Below, one piece after another: positions 9,686 through 17,830 of a stretch of DNA of 64,000 nt. The translations under genes were made by a program, and so were the position numbers. The first letter of the stretch is position 1. Each line of letters starts with the position of its first letter. Location of the stretch: the NCBI GenBank assembly GCA_963733085.1, contig CAVTBY010000008.1:62001-126000 (forward strand). The letters are read 5' to 3'. The notes below the pieces were generated by a model that searched no databases, was not told the origin of the DNA, and saw only the letters and a list, made by a program, of their open reading frames with translations. The DNA comes from Desertimonas sp963733085. GTDB lineage: Bacteria > Actinomycetota > Acidimicrobiia > Acidimicrobiales > Ilumatobacteraceae.

Positions 9686-10303
9686 ATGAAGCAAGCACTC
9701 ACCGTCGCCGGCCTCGCCGCAGTCGTCGGCATCATCATCACCACCGCCGCTGTGGCGGCCACCGACACCAGCGGCTCGAATGCCGAGGCCACACTGCGGC
9801 TCGCTGATGGCACCGAGATCGGCTCCGCTGAATTCCGTGCGCAAGACGGCGCGGTCGAGGTTCAGGTGTCACTCAGCGTGCCCGCCGAGGCGACTGCGGT
9901 CGACTCCTTCCACGGCTTCCATATCCACGCCGACGACGACCCGGCCAACGGCGATGGCTGTCAAGCGGATCCGGCAGCCGAGCCGTCAGAGTGGTTCGTG
10001 TCCGCCGATGGACACCTGAAACAGGAGGGGCAACTGCATGGCGGCCACGACGGCGACATGGCACCGCTGTTCCTCGACAGCAACGGCCGTGCCGAGGCCA
10101 CCTTCATGATCAGGGGGATCGACGCGAGCGGCCTGGATGGTCGGGTCGTGATCGTCCACGCCGGCCCCGACAACCTGGGCAACATCCCTGTCGGCAGCGA
10201 TCCCAACCAGTACAACCCCAACAGTCCCGACGCAGTGGACCGCACCCAGAACACCGGAAATGCCGGCGACCGGGTCGCCTGCGGCGAGATCACCGTCGGC
10301 TGA
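9686..10303 (+). CDS. sodC: Exported Cu/Zn superoxide dismutase
   Basis: 205 residues with a Sec signal peptide (MKQALTVAG then a hydrophobic stretch to about residue 25, AVAA cleavage region). The mature part has the Cu ligands in GFHIHA, a further ligand region at GHLKQEG and GGHDGD, the HAGPDN segment with Zn/Cu ligand and Asp, and the C-terminal GNAGDRVACGEI with the disulphide Cys and active-site Arg. It converts superoxide to O2 and H2O2 outside the cytoplasm. A ribosome site (AAGGAG) precedes the ATG. An 18-bp hairpin follows the stop. Confidence 0.93.
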   Translation: MKQALTVAGLAAVVGIIITTAAVAATDTSGSNAEATLRLADGTEIGSAEFRAQDGAVEVQVSLSVPAEATAVDSFHGFHIHADDDPANGDGCQADPAAEPSEWFVSADGHLKQEGQLHGGHDGDMAPLFLDSNGRAEATFMIRGIDASGLDGRVVIVHAGPDNLGNIPVGSDPNQYNPNSPDAVDRTQNTGNAGDRVACGEITVG

Positions 10304-10323
10304 TATCCGGGCTTGGACATTCA

Positions 10324-10364
10324 GCGTCGCGACATACGACGACCGACGTCGTATGTCGTGACGC
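10324..10364. terminator. Bidirectional terminator hairpin between convergent genes
   Basis: 18-bp arms (10324-10341 and 10347-10364) around a 5-base loop. The single mismatch becomes a G-U wobble in RNA read from the plus strand. It lies exactly between the ends of sodC and the convergent methyltransferase gene. There is no U-tract, as is usual in high-GC genomes. Confidence 0.8.
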
Positions 10365-10370
10365 AGAGAC

Positions 10371-11294
10371 TCATCGCTGGTCCCACATCGCGGCGACGTG
10401 GCGGGCGTCGGTTCCGCAGCACCCGCCGATCAACCTCAGATTCGGCAGGTACTGGCGCAACTGGGCTTGGGCGGTGGCGAGTTCGGCGGGGTCGCCCTCG
10501 TCCAACTCGGTTGCCGCGTCGAGCTCGGCGTGACTACGGGTCGAGGCGTTGGCGCGGATCCCGACGATGCGTGAGCGCCACGCTCCGGGATCCTGCAGTC
10601 CGCGTTCGATGTGCGAGGGATGCGCACAGTTGACCATGAAGTAGTCGGGACCGCCTGCGGTATCGACCTCGGCGATGGCCGTGGGGAGCGACGTCCCGTC
10701 GGGCAGCCGGCCGTCTTGCTCGACAGTGAAGGAGACCGCCACCGGGATCGCCGCCGCTCGCGCGGCTCGGACGATGCCGATCGCCTCGCCCGTGCCGGTC
10801 AGCGTGAGCACCGTGACCACGTCGGCACCGGCCTCGGCGAACGCCTCGATCTGGGGCGCGTGGTAGGTGGCCGCCTCGTCGGGATCGACAACCTGCTCAG
10901 CCACGTAGCCATCGCCTCGTGGACCGAGGCAGCCGCTGACGAGCACGGCGTCGAGGCCCGAGTCGTCACGCAGCTCGGCGAGAAGCCTCACCGCGTCGAT
11001 GTTGACTCGCCTGAGCTCCGCCACGGAATAGCCGAGGCGCTCGCCCCAATCACTGCTGGCTCGCCACGTCGGCGTGTCCAACTGCAGGGCGATCCCCGCC
11101 CGCTTGGCGATCGCGCAGTAGTCGTCGTAGTAGGAGCGCAGCAGCTTCCGACCGCGATCGTCGTCGAGCAACGGAAACGCAGCGAAGTCAGGCAGTTCAA
11201 CCCCGTGGTGATAGACGAGGTCGGTCTCCAGCCCCCCGTCGGTCACCACGGGATGCCCCGACAGTTGGGGCAGCTGAACGTTCTTTGTGATCAT
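10371..11294 (-). CDS. Homocysteine S-methyltransferase family protein
   Basis: 307 residues, a single S-methyltransferase barrel. It starts with the typical VTDGGLETDL and ends with the zinc-binding GGCCGTDARH. The third Cys ligand is in the MVNCAHPS segment. Family members transfer a methyl group from S-methylmethionine or related donors to homocysteine, forming methionine; the exact donor cannot be read from the sequence. The gene is divergent from a TetR regulator, with a long operator-like inverted repeat between them, so it is probably controlled by that regulator. Confidence 0.9.
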   Translation of the reverse strand: MITKNVQLPQLSGHPVVTDGGLETDLVYHHGVELPDFAAFPLLDDDRGRKLLRSYYDDYCAIAKRAGIALQLDTPTWRASSDWGERLGYSVAELRRVNIDAVRLLAELRDDSGLDAVLVSGCLGPRGDGYVAEQVVDPDEAATYHAPQIEAFAEAGADVVTVLTLTGTGEAIGIVRAARAAAIPVAVSFTVEQDGRLPDGTSLPTAIAEVDTAGGPDYFMVNCAHPSHIERGLQDPGAWRSRIVGIRANASTRSHAELDAATELDEGDPAELATAQAQLRQYLPNLRLIGGCCGTDARHVAAMWDQR

Positions 11295-11312
11295 TCCGGG
11301 TTCTCCTTGTTC

Positions 11313-11350
11313 CAGACTGTCTGGTCTGTTTTATCAGACCGATCAGTCTG
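11313..11350. promoter_or_regulatory. TetR operator between methyltransferase and TetR genes
   Basis: Imperfect inverted repeat: CAGACTGTCTGGTCTG at 11313-11328 and CAGACCGATCAGTCTG at 11335-11350, separated by TTTTAT. It lies 18 bp upstream of the methyltransferase start and 14 bp upstream of the TetR start, so binding would cover both promoters. Confidence 0.72.
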
Positions 11351-11364
11351 ATTCAATGTGATTC

Positions 11365-12024
11365 GTGCCCAAGGACGGATCCGTGACCCGCCAGCGGATC
11401 CTCAGCGCCGCCGAGCGGCTGATGATCGAACAGGGCTACAACGCCACCTCGCTCGACCAGGTGATCGCCGAAGCGGCAAGCTCGAAGGGAGCGTTCTTCC
11501 ACCATTTCAGCTCGAAGGCCGACCTCGCCTTCCAGCTCACCGAGCGCTACGTCGACACCGACCTCGCCCACCTCGCCGCCGGCCTCGAGGCAACGGCGGG
11601 CATCGACGACGCAGTGGAGCGCGTGATCGCCTTCGTCCGCTTCTACGAAGACGGGGCCGAGGCCCTGATGGCCGAACAGACAGGCTGCTTGTACGCGACG
11701 GTGCTGGCCGAGCGCCAGTTCACCGGAAGCGACATCAATCGGCTCGTGGCCAAGGCGACGATGGTGTGGCGCGAGGCCTTCGTCGATCTACTGCGTCCGG
11801 CCCTCGCCCGCCATCCCGACCGCGAACTCGACCTCGACGCACTCGCCGACCACCTCTTCACCACCTTCGAGGGTGCTTTCATCCTCTGCCGCACCCTCGA
11901 AGCCCGCACAGCGATGGGCGCCCAGCTCCGAATTCTCCGCCAGCTGCTCGAGTCGCTCCTCCTTCCCGGCGACGTGGTCAGTCGGACGGCGTCGCGAGGA
12001 GCGAACGCACGGCGAGCTTCATGA
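11365..12024 (+). CDS. TetR/AcrR family regulator
   Basis: 219 residues. The N-terminal HTH reads RILSAAERLMIEQGYNATSLDQVI, followed by SKGAFFHHFSSKADL, the usual TetR recognition helix region. The C-terminal domain has MAEQTGCLYATVLAERQ, similar to the YxAF/LmrA-type ligand-binding half. Translation begins at the GTG at 11365; no strong ribosome site is seen, so a leaderless transcript is possible. It is divergent from the methyltransferase gene and its 3' end overlaps the next, convergent TetR gene by 47 bp. Confidence 0.88.
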   Translation: MPKDGSVTRQRILSAAERLMIEQGYNATSLDQVIAEAASSKGAFFHHFSSKADLAFQLTERYVDTDLAHLAAGLEATAGIDDAVERVIAFVRFYEDGAEALMAEQTGCLYATVLAERQFTGSDINRLVAKATMVWREAFVDLLRPALARHPDRELDLDALADHLFTTFEGAFILCRTLEARTAMGAQLRILRQLLESLLLPGDVVSRTASRGANARRAS

Positions 12025-12532
12025 CGTAGGCCCGGCTACGCGTCCGGTGCTCGGCTGCCATGAAGTGATTGCCGATCCACAGGGAGAAGGCGAGGACGCA
12101 CCGCACCTCGACATCGTCCTCGTCGGTGCACAACGCTCCGAAGAGCGTGCGCATGTAGTCCATCCTCCGGTTGTCGACGCGGCGGAGTCGATCGGCGACG
12201 TCAGGATCATGTCGGGCCCAATCGCGGACCGCCAGGTCGATGGCTACGGCGTCGTCCGATGCCAAGGCGAAAAGTCGCCGAAGCTTCGCCCGGGCGTCGC
12301 CTCCCTTCGCTTCGACCTGCTCGATGACCTCATCGAGCAGGAGCCGTTCCCACTCGTCGAGAACCTCATGGAGCAGGGCGTTGCGATCTTCGAAGTGCCA
12401 GTAGAACCCACCCTTGGTGACACCGAGCCTGCGGGCGATGGTCTCGATCCGGATGCTGTCGGGGCCGGCGGTGGCAAGCGCGCGCAGGCCTTCGTCGACC
12501 CAGCGGGTCCGACTGGTGTGGGACGTTGCCAT
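11978..12532 (-). CDS. TetR/AcrR family regulator
   Basis: 184 residues. The start is placed at the ATG at 12532 (MATSHTSRTRWVDEGLRALA); frames going further upstream run through the operators. The HTH contains IETIARRLGVTKGGFYWHFEDRNALL, a canonical TetR recognition helix. The C-terminal half is helical and acidic and gives no clue to the ligand. It is divergent from the molybdopterin oxidoreductase at 12608, with two identical-architecture palindromes in the gap, so it most likely represses that gene and itself. Confidence 0.87.
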   Translation of the reverse strand: MATSHTSRTRWVDEGLRALATAGPDSIRIETIARRLGVTKGGFYWHFEDRNALLHEVLDEWERLLLDEVIEQVEAKGGDARAKLRRLFALASDDAVAIDLAVRDWARHDPDVADRLRRVDNRRMDYMRTLFGALCTDEDDVEVRCVLAFSLWIGNHFMAAEHRTRSRAYVMKLAVRSLLATPSD

Positions 12533-12546
12533 CGCACTCACTCTCG

Positions 12547-12562
12547 CATACGCCCCCGTATG
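12547..12562. promoter_or_regulatory. TetR operator O1 (CATACG-N4-CGTATG)
   Basis: Palindrome CATACG-CCCC-CGTATG, 15 bp upstream of the TetR start at 12532. Its twin is centred 48 bp away at 12595-12610. Confidence 0.78.
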
Positions 12563-12594
12563 GACACGCGGGCATCCTTCGTGTATCGTGCTTC

Positions 12595-12610
12595 CATACG
12601 CTACCGTATG
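12595..12610. promoter_or_regulatory. TetR operator O2 overlapping the oxidoreductase start codon
   Basis: Palindrome CATACG-CTAC-CGTATG, whose last three bases are the ATG proposed as start of the molybdopterin gene. It shares both half sites with O1. Confidence 0.78.
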
Positions 12611-13333
12611 GAAAAAGACGCCGTCGTTGCGCCCGCAGTACGCGGTCTCCCACCAGGACAGGTGCGCATCGACGGGTTCCCCCGTTTCGGCGTGCAACTC
12701 GACCGCCCACCGCCCGCCGTCCCCGCTGACCCATCGATCGAGATCGGCGGGATCGTGGCCAAGTCGTTCACCATTCCGCTCGCGGCTCTAGGTGCCCTGC
12801 CACGCCGTGAGCTGATCGCCGACTTCCACTGTGTGGCTGGCTGGTCAGCGACCGACCTCCGGTGGGAGGGCATTGCGTACGAGACGTTTCATCGTCTCGT
12901 CATCGAGCCGGCGCTCCCGGTGAGCCCGATCGCCACCCACGCCGTCTTCGAGGGCCTCGACGGCTACCGGTCGATCGTGTTGCTCGAAGACGTCCTGCGG
13001 GACGGTGTCATCCTCGCTGACCACCTCGACGGGCGCCCCCTCGACGGTACCCACGGCGCGCCGATCCGGCTCGTGAGCCCCGACCAGTACGGATTCGTCA
13101 GCACCAAGCACCTCCGCCGGATCGAGATCCACGCCACCGAACCCACGCAGCGATACCACCCCGCTCCGTCGATCCAGGCGACGTTGCAGGTGGTCAAACC
13201 GCACCGACGGGCGAACGTTTGGCGAGAAGAACGGCATCGGTACCTCCCGGCGTGGTTCGTTCGACCGATCTACCGGCACGCCCTCGCGGCGATTCGCTAC
13301 TTCCACGGCCGTGAGCGACGCCATCCCCAGTAG
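12608..13333 (+). CDS. Sulfite-oxidase-like molybdopterin-dependent oxidoreductase
   Basis: 241 residues. The segment FHCVAGWSATDLRWEGIAYETF holds the Cys that coordinates molybdenum in the sulfite oxidase/YedY fold. SPDQYGFVSTKHLRRIEI near the C-terminus also fits that fold, where a YG-x-K-x-L/KW segment contacts the cofactor. No Tat signal is visible, so it may be cytoplasmic or rely on a membrane partner. The start is uncertain: the in-frame ATGs at 12560 and 12608 are both the last bases of the operators, and neither has a clear ribosome site. Substrate unknown; expression probably controlled by the divergent TetR. Confidence 0.83.
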   Translation: MEKDAVVAPAVRGLPPGQVRIDGFPRFGVQLDRPPPAVPADPSIEIGGIVAKSFTIPLAALGALPRRELIADFHCVAGWSATDLRWEGIAYETFHRLVIEPALPVSPIATHAVFEGLDGYRSIVLLEDVLRDGVILADHLDGRPLDGTHGAPIRLVSPDQYGFVSTKHLRRIEIHATEPTQRYHPAPSIQATLQVVKPHRRANVWREERHRYLPAWFVRPIYRHALAAIRYFHGRERRHPQ

Positions 13334-13462
13334 ACGCGCAGATCTCCACGAAATCGTGACGATTTCTCCGTGACTCGCGGCGGTCGATCCTTCATCGTGG
13401 TTGGTCCCCCGGATGGGCGAGTCGCGGACGACGCCCACGTTTGCAAGGACGACACAACAGCG

Positions 13463-14131
13463 ATGGCAACTTCAATGTTCGCGGCCGAGGCCGTCCCGAA
13501 CGTCGCCTGGGATCACCCGGGTCCGACGATCTCCTTCGACACCGATCCGTTCGATCGGATGCTGCTGACCGCCGACGGCACCGTCACCACGTTGCTGGAG
13601 GCCTGCACCGGCGAGCCGATCGTCACGAGGACGACCCGCCAGGCCGGCCCGGCCACCCTCCCGGAGATGCTGAGAGCCGTCGGGCGTTGGTGGCACCCAT
13701 CCCCTCGACTCCTCGAACTCACCCCAGCGGAACGGCTGATCGCTCGACGCGTCACGTTGCGCGGTGCGCGCAGTGGTGTCGCCCATGTCCTGGCTGAATC
13801 ACTGGTCGTGCCCGATCGCCTGCCGGGTGAGATCGCCGACCGCCTCGCGCGTCCGGGTGCCTCGCTCGGGCGTCTACTCGCAACGCAGCAGCTGGAGTCG
13901 CGGCGTGAAGTCCTCGAGATCGTCGCCGTGCGTGCCGCAGAAGCCGGCGAGCACCTCGGGCTCCACCCGTCCGCGACGGTGGCCCGCCGCACCTATGCGA
14001 TCAGCATCGGCCGTCGAACGGTCGCCGCGGTGACCGAGTGGCTCCCGCCCGGACGCCTGGCTGCGATGACAGATCCTCCACGGCGTGCTTCGAGGGCCCT
14101 TTCCATCGCCGCCAGTGGCACCATCAGCTGA
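13463..14131 (+). CDS. Chorismate pyruvate-lyase-like (UbiC/DUF98) protein
   Basis: 222 residues from the ATG at 13463, preceded by GCAAGGACG. The pattern is that of the chorismate lyase fold: LTPAERLIARRVTLRGARSG, AHVLAESLVVPDRLP and then PGASLGRLLATQQLESRREV. Related enzymes release pyruvate from chorismate to give 4-hydroxybenzoate (or 3-hydroxybenzoate). No ubiquinone or secondary-metabolite genes are adjacent, so the product is unclear. An alternative reading is a UTRA-like small-molecule-binding domain, which shares this fold, but no DNA-binding domain precedes it. Confidence 0.68.
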   Translation: MATSMFAAEAVPNVAWDHPGPTISFDTDPFDRMLLTADGTVTTLLEACTGEPIVTRTTRQAGPATLPEMLRAVGRWWHPSPRLLELTPAERLIARRVTLRGARSGVAHVLAESLVVPDRLPGEIADRLARPGASLGRLLATQQLESRREVLEIVAVRAAEAGEHLGLHPSATVARRTYAISIGRRTVAAVTEWLPPGRLAAMTDPPRRASRALSIAASGTIS

Positions 14132-14151
14132 ACCCGGCCAACGATCGCGTC

Positions 14152-14301
14152 CTAAAACCTGGCGCTCCGCATCAAGAGTTCGAGAGTGCTCTTCCGGGGG
14201 AAGAGCGCGTCGTCGGAGGTGTCCGACGTGGTGCTGTAGGTGGCGAGGCCGACGCCGGCGAGGGCGAGGGCGGCGGCGATGGTGGCGATCAGCTTGCGCA
14301 T
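14152..14301 (-). CDS. Small exported peptide
   Basis: 49 residues from the ATG at 14301, which has an excellent ribosome site (GAAGGAGG). It starts MRKLIATIAAALALAGVGLA, a signal-peptide-like sequence, followed by a short Ser/Thr/Asp-rich part and a basic end. It lies between the lyase-like gene (convergent) and the dehydrogenase operon. No family recognised; the strong ribosome site is the main argument that it is real. Confidence 0.5.
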   Translation of the reverse strand: MRKLIATIAAALALAGVGLATYSTTSDTSDDALFPRKSTLELLMRSARF

Positions 14302-14466
14302 CGGTCCTCCTTCGGGGTCGTTTCTCGACGGGTTCGGAGCGCCCGCCGGGTCGGATGGCGGCGCGTAGCGGTCGTTTCGTCTGACATGAGCGATGGTCGA
14401 TCGCTTTGTGTCAGGCAAGCGACCGGATCGTGGTCGCCAGGCCGACGCAAACCGGGCGGCGGCTGC

Positions 14467-15549
14467 TCAGGGCAGAAGCGACACTTTGACCGATCGGTCG
14501 GCGCTGGCGACGAGTTCGAATGCCTCCTCGAACCGTGCGAGCGGGAGCTGATGGCTGCAGATGCCGTCGAGCGGTAGGGCGTCGTGCTCGATGAGCTCGA
14601 TCGCCTTGGGCCAGCAGTGCGGTCCGAGATGGGCCCCGAGGATGTCGAGCTCCTTGTCGTCGCCGACGATCGTCCAGTCGACGCTGGCCTCGGCGCCGAA
14701 CACGCTGTACTCCACGTAGCGGCCGAGCTTGCGCAGCAACTGCAATCCCTGGCTGACGGCACTCGGGTGGCCGGTCGCCTCGAAGTACACGTCCGCGCCG
14801 TAGCCGCCGGTCATCGACCTGACGGTCTCGATCGGATCCACGCTGGAGACGTCGATGACGTCGGTGGCCCCGGTCTTGCGGGCCAGGTCGAGCCGCGCCG
14901 GATTGCGGTCGAGGGCGACGACCCGCCCGGCCGACTTGGCGACGGCGCCGGCGATCATGCCGAGCCCGATCGGTCCGCAGCCGGCGACGACGACGAAGTC
15001 CCCGAACGTGAGGCGGGCGCGCTCGACAGCGTGTAGCGCACACGAGAGCGGCTCGGCGAAGGCGGCGTGGTGGGCGGCGAGTGCAGCGGAGACGCGATGT
15101 ACGCGGGACTGACGAGTGAACAGCATGTACTCGGCCATCGCCCCGTTCACCCGACGCTTGAAGCCGTAGATCGCGTGCGGCTCGCACATCCAATAGGCGC
15201 CGTCGCGGCAGAAGCGGCAGTCACCGCACGGCACGATCTGCTCGGCGACGACACGGTCGCCGACGGCGACGCCCCATCGCTGCGCGGCTTCGTCGTCGAG
15301 CTCGACGATCTCGCCGACGAACTCGTGCCCCGGCACAACACCGGGCTCGACGTAGCCGGCCCGCGTGCCGTCGCCCCAGAACTTGGGCGCGCCGTGGAAG
15401 CACTTCAGGTCGCTGGCGCAGACGCCCACCGCCTCGACCCGCACGAGCGCCTCGCCCGGACCAGGCTCGGGAACGGCGATCGTCTCGAGGCGATAGTCGC
15501 GTGGGCCGTGGCACACGACCGCAGCCATCTTCTCTGGACGTTCAGACAT
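14467..15549 (-). CDS. Zinc-dependent alcohol/polyol dehydrogenase (MDR family)
   Basis: 360 residues. The start is fixed by a near-perfect ribosome site (GGAGGTGATC) ahead of the ATG at 15549. Catalytic zinc region VCASDLKCFHG and GHEFVGEI, structural zinc Cys cluster PCGDCRFCRDGAYWMC, and the NAD-binding GCGPIGLGMIAG with a following acidic D (ALDRN), which favours NAD. Overall it resembles erythritol/L-threitol dehydrogenase-type MDR enzymes more than classical ethanol dehydrogenases; the substrate assignment is inference. No sugar-kinase or transporter neighbours support a pathway here. Confidence 0.87.
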   Translation of the reverse strand: MSERPEKMAAVVCHGPRDYRLETIAVPEPGPGEALVRVEAVGVCASDLKCFHGAPKFWGDGTRAGYVEPGVVPGHEFVGEIVELDDEAAQRWGVAVGDRVVAEQIVPCGDCRFCRDGAYWMCEPHAIYGFKRRVNGAMAEYMLFTRQSRVHRVSAALAAHHAAFAEPLSCALHAVERARLTFGDFVVVAGCGPIGLGMIAGAVAKSAGRVVALDRNPARLDLARKTGATDVIDVSSVDPIETVRSMTGGYGADVYFEATGHPSAVSQGLQLLRKLGRYVEYSVFGAEASVDWTIVGDDKELDILGAHLGPHCWPKAIELIEHDALPLDGICSHQLPLARFEEAFELVASADRSVKVSLLP

Positions 15550-15662
15550 TCCGATCACCTCCGAGCCCACAAGCAAACGCTCTCGCACGGAGGAAAGCAA
15601 ATGCTTGTTACCAACGCGGAAACCGGTTGACGGGTCGGTGATCGACGGTTGCAATTCGCTGC

Positions 15663-16988
15663 GTGATCGCCGGCATCCGTGCGTTGATCGTGTGTGCAGC
15701 GATGCCTACCGGCGCGCTGGCAGTCCCCGTCGAAGCGGTGGCGTCGGTCCCACCGGTCGAACCGCCGTTGTCGGGCACGTACGAAGTGGCCGAATCGGGC
15801 TTCCAGTTCGAGGTCACGTTCCGCGCCGACGGGTCGGTGCAGGGTCTCGCCAGTGGTGGTCGGGTGTGCCCGGCGGACGGCACGTTGGTCTTCTCCGCGA
15901 CGTGGTCCGGCGCGGCCTACGCGGGCAAGACGTTCCAGTTCATCCCCGCTGACGACGGCTCGTGCACGCTTGCGTTGAGCTATTTGGCGTCGACGTTGGA
16001 GATCGTTTCGCCGACACAGCTGCGGTGGTGCACGGAAGCAAGCGAGATCGACCCGGAGGGCGGCGCCTGCGGCACGTTGCGCCGGTTGATGACGAGCTAC
16101 GTCGTCGAGTTCGTCACCTGGATCGGTCACGACTCGCTCGTCGATCCTGCGCTCCCCGGACCTGTCGGGGGGCTGCCATCGGACCTCCTCGAACTGGCAC
16201 CGGAGGCGCTGCGCCCGTGCATGGCAGCCGAGTCGGTGGAGTCCTCGGTTTCGGGGCAAGGCCATCGCGACATCGGCGGTCCGGCGCTCGCAACCGTGCG
16301 CGCGACGTTCACTGTGTCGGCGAGCGGGGCGATCAGTGGGTTCGACAGCGAGGTCGTGCCGCTGACGATCGACCGTCGCGTCCTTGGCCTGTTCGAATCT
16401 GGGGCACCCGCTGAGTGTGCCCAGTCGGTCACGCTGGCCGGCGACGAGGTCGGCAGCGCAGTCGTCACCGGCGACACGGTCAGCCTCAAGTTCGACACCG
16501 ACCTCGGCATCGTGCCCGTGAGCGCGGCGGAGCTGGCGCCCGGCGAGGCCGGCGTTCTGCGTCGGCTCGGATGTGACGACGGCGACCTGTCGTGCGACCT
16601 CACGGCCGTGGTGCCGACAACGCCACGAATTCGCGCCTCGGTCGATCTTGTCATCAAGCCCGACGGAACGCTCACGGTGGCCGCTCAGACCCCATCGTTC
16701 CCGAGCTTCGGGCTCCGCGTCTTCGCCGAAGCCGAGGTCTCGGCGACAGTCGTGCTCTACGACAGCGTCTGCCACCGCCTCACCGGGGACGGCGGTCGCA
16801 CCAACCTCGTCGCCCTCCTCGCTCGTCCCCATCGACTCGACGCGACGCCGATCGCGGCCGTGATCTCGCACGAGTGCGTCCCGTTCGCCCTTCCCGGTGA
16901 CGGCGCATCTCCGGACGACGACTTCCGGCAGTACCCGGAGAAACTCCCGGCCTTCGTACTCGCGCGCTACGCCGACGCAAATCGTTGA
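15663..16988 (+). CDS. Secreted protein of unknown function
   Basis: 441 residues with a putative Sec signal (GTG start, MIAGIRALIVCAAMPTGALA). The mature part is rich in beta-type segments with repeated Gly/Asp turns and at least ten Cys residues spread along it, which fits a disulphide-bonded extracellular protein. No family motif recognised. It is divergent from the dehydrogenase and followed by another secreted protein. Confidence 0.7.
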   Translation: MIAGIRALIVCAAMPTGALAVPVEAVASVPPVEPPLSGTYEVAESGFQFEVTFRADGSVQGLASGGRVCPADGTLVFSATWSGAAYAGKTFQFIPADDGSCTLALSYLASTLEIVSPTQLRWCTEASEIDPEGGACGTLRRLMTSYVVEFVTWIGHDSLVDPALPGPVGGLPSDLLELAPEALRPCMAAESVESSVSGQGHRDIGGPALATVRATFTVSASGAISGFDSEVVPLTIDRRVLGLFESGAPAECAQSVTLAGDEVGSAVVTGDTVSLKFDTDLGIVPVSAAELAPGEAGVLRRLGCDDGDLSCDLTAVVPTTPRIRASVDLVIKPDGTLTVAAQTPSFPSFGLRVFAEAEVSATVVLYDSVCHRLTGDGGRTNLVALLARPHRLDATPIAAVISHECVPFALPGDGASPDDDFRQYPEKLPAFVLARYADANR

Positions 16989-17048
16989 TCCCGTCGACTA
17001 CGGTCGCTGAGCGGTCCTCGTCGGTGGGCCCAGAAGCGAGGGGGATCC

Positions 17049-17806
17049 ATGCCGCTACGAGGTCGTCGAATTCTGGTCGCCGCGGTGGCGTCCGCGTCGG
17101 TGCTGGCCGGAGTGGGTGCCGCCGCTTCGAGCGTCGTCGCGACGTCGGACACGACCACCGACACGAGCGTCGGGCACCGGCGGCGACGGCAGCGGTCGAG
17201 ATCCTGCCACCCGATGAGCCGTTTGCCGGTCTGACCCGCGGTGAGTGGGATGCCCGCCAGTGGCAGTGGCTGGTCAGCATGCCTGTCGACGTCAATCCGG
17301 GCGACGACACAGCCGGCGATCGCTGCGGATACGGGCAGTCCGGTCCGGTCTTCTTCGTGATCGGAAGTGGTGGCGGGGGAGAGCGCACCTGCGTCGTCGC
17401 CGAGGGCATCGCGATCTACGTCATTGTGGCCACGGTTGAGTGCTCGACTGTCGAGCCGCCGCCGTTCTTCGGGCGAACCGAGGAAGAACTGCGAGCCTGC
17501 GCCACCGCGGACATGGATCTGGTGACGGACGTCAGTGCTCGTGTCAACGGAGTCGACGTCGCCAACCTCGACACCTATCGGACCGCGTCACCGCTGTTCA
17601 CGCTCACGTTCCCGGACAACAACATCTTTGGAGTGGAGTCCGGCGTGGCCCAGGCAGTGTCCGCGGGATACAGCTTCGTCATCGCCCCGCCGCCGCCAGG
17701 GAGTTACGAGATCACCTGGTTGGTCAGCTATCCCGACGGTCCGCTCGGAGGCTCCGCCACCGTCGTCGTCGAAGCACCTCAGGTCATCGATCCACCGACG
17801 ACCTGA
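17049..17806 (+). CDS. Secreted protein of unknown function, frameshifted as sequenced
   Basis: A signal peptide (MPLRGRRILVAAVASASVLA, then Ala/Ser/Thr-rich linker) is encoded from 17049. The frame is broken near 17180 in a GGG run, where one lost G restores continuity into APAATAAVEILPPDEPFAGL and the rest of the protein (about 252 residues when repaired). The mature part begins with LTRGEWDARQWQWLVS and contains several Cys residues and beta-rich segments. Same strand as, and perhaps functionally related to, the secreted protein upstream; function unknown. Confidence 0.68.
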
Positions 17807-17830
17807 AACTGGCGGCACGCAGATCAGTAG

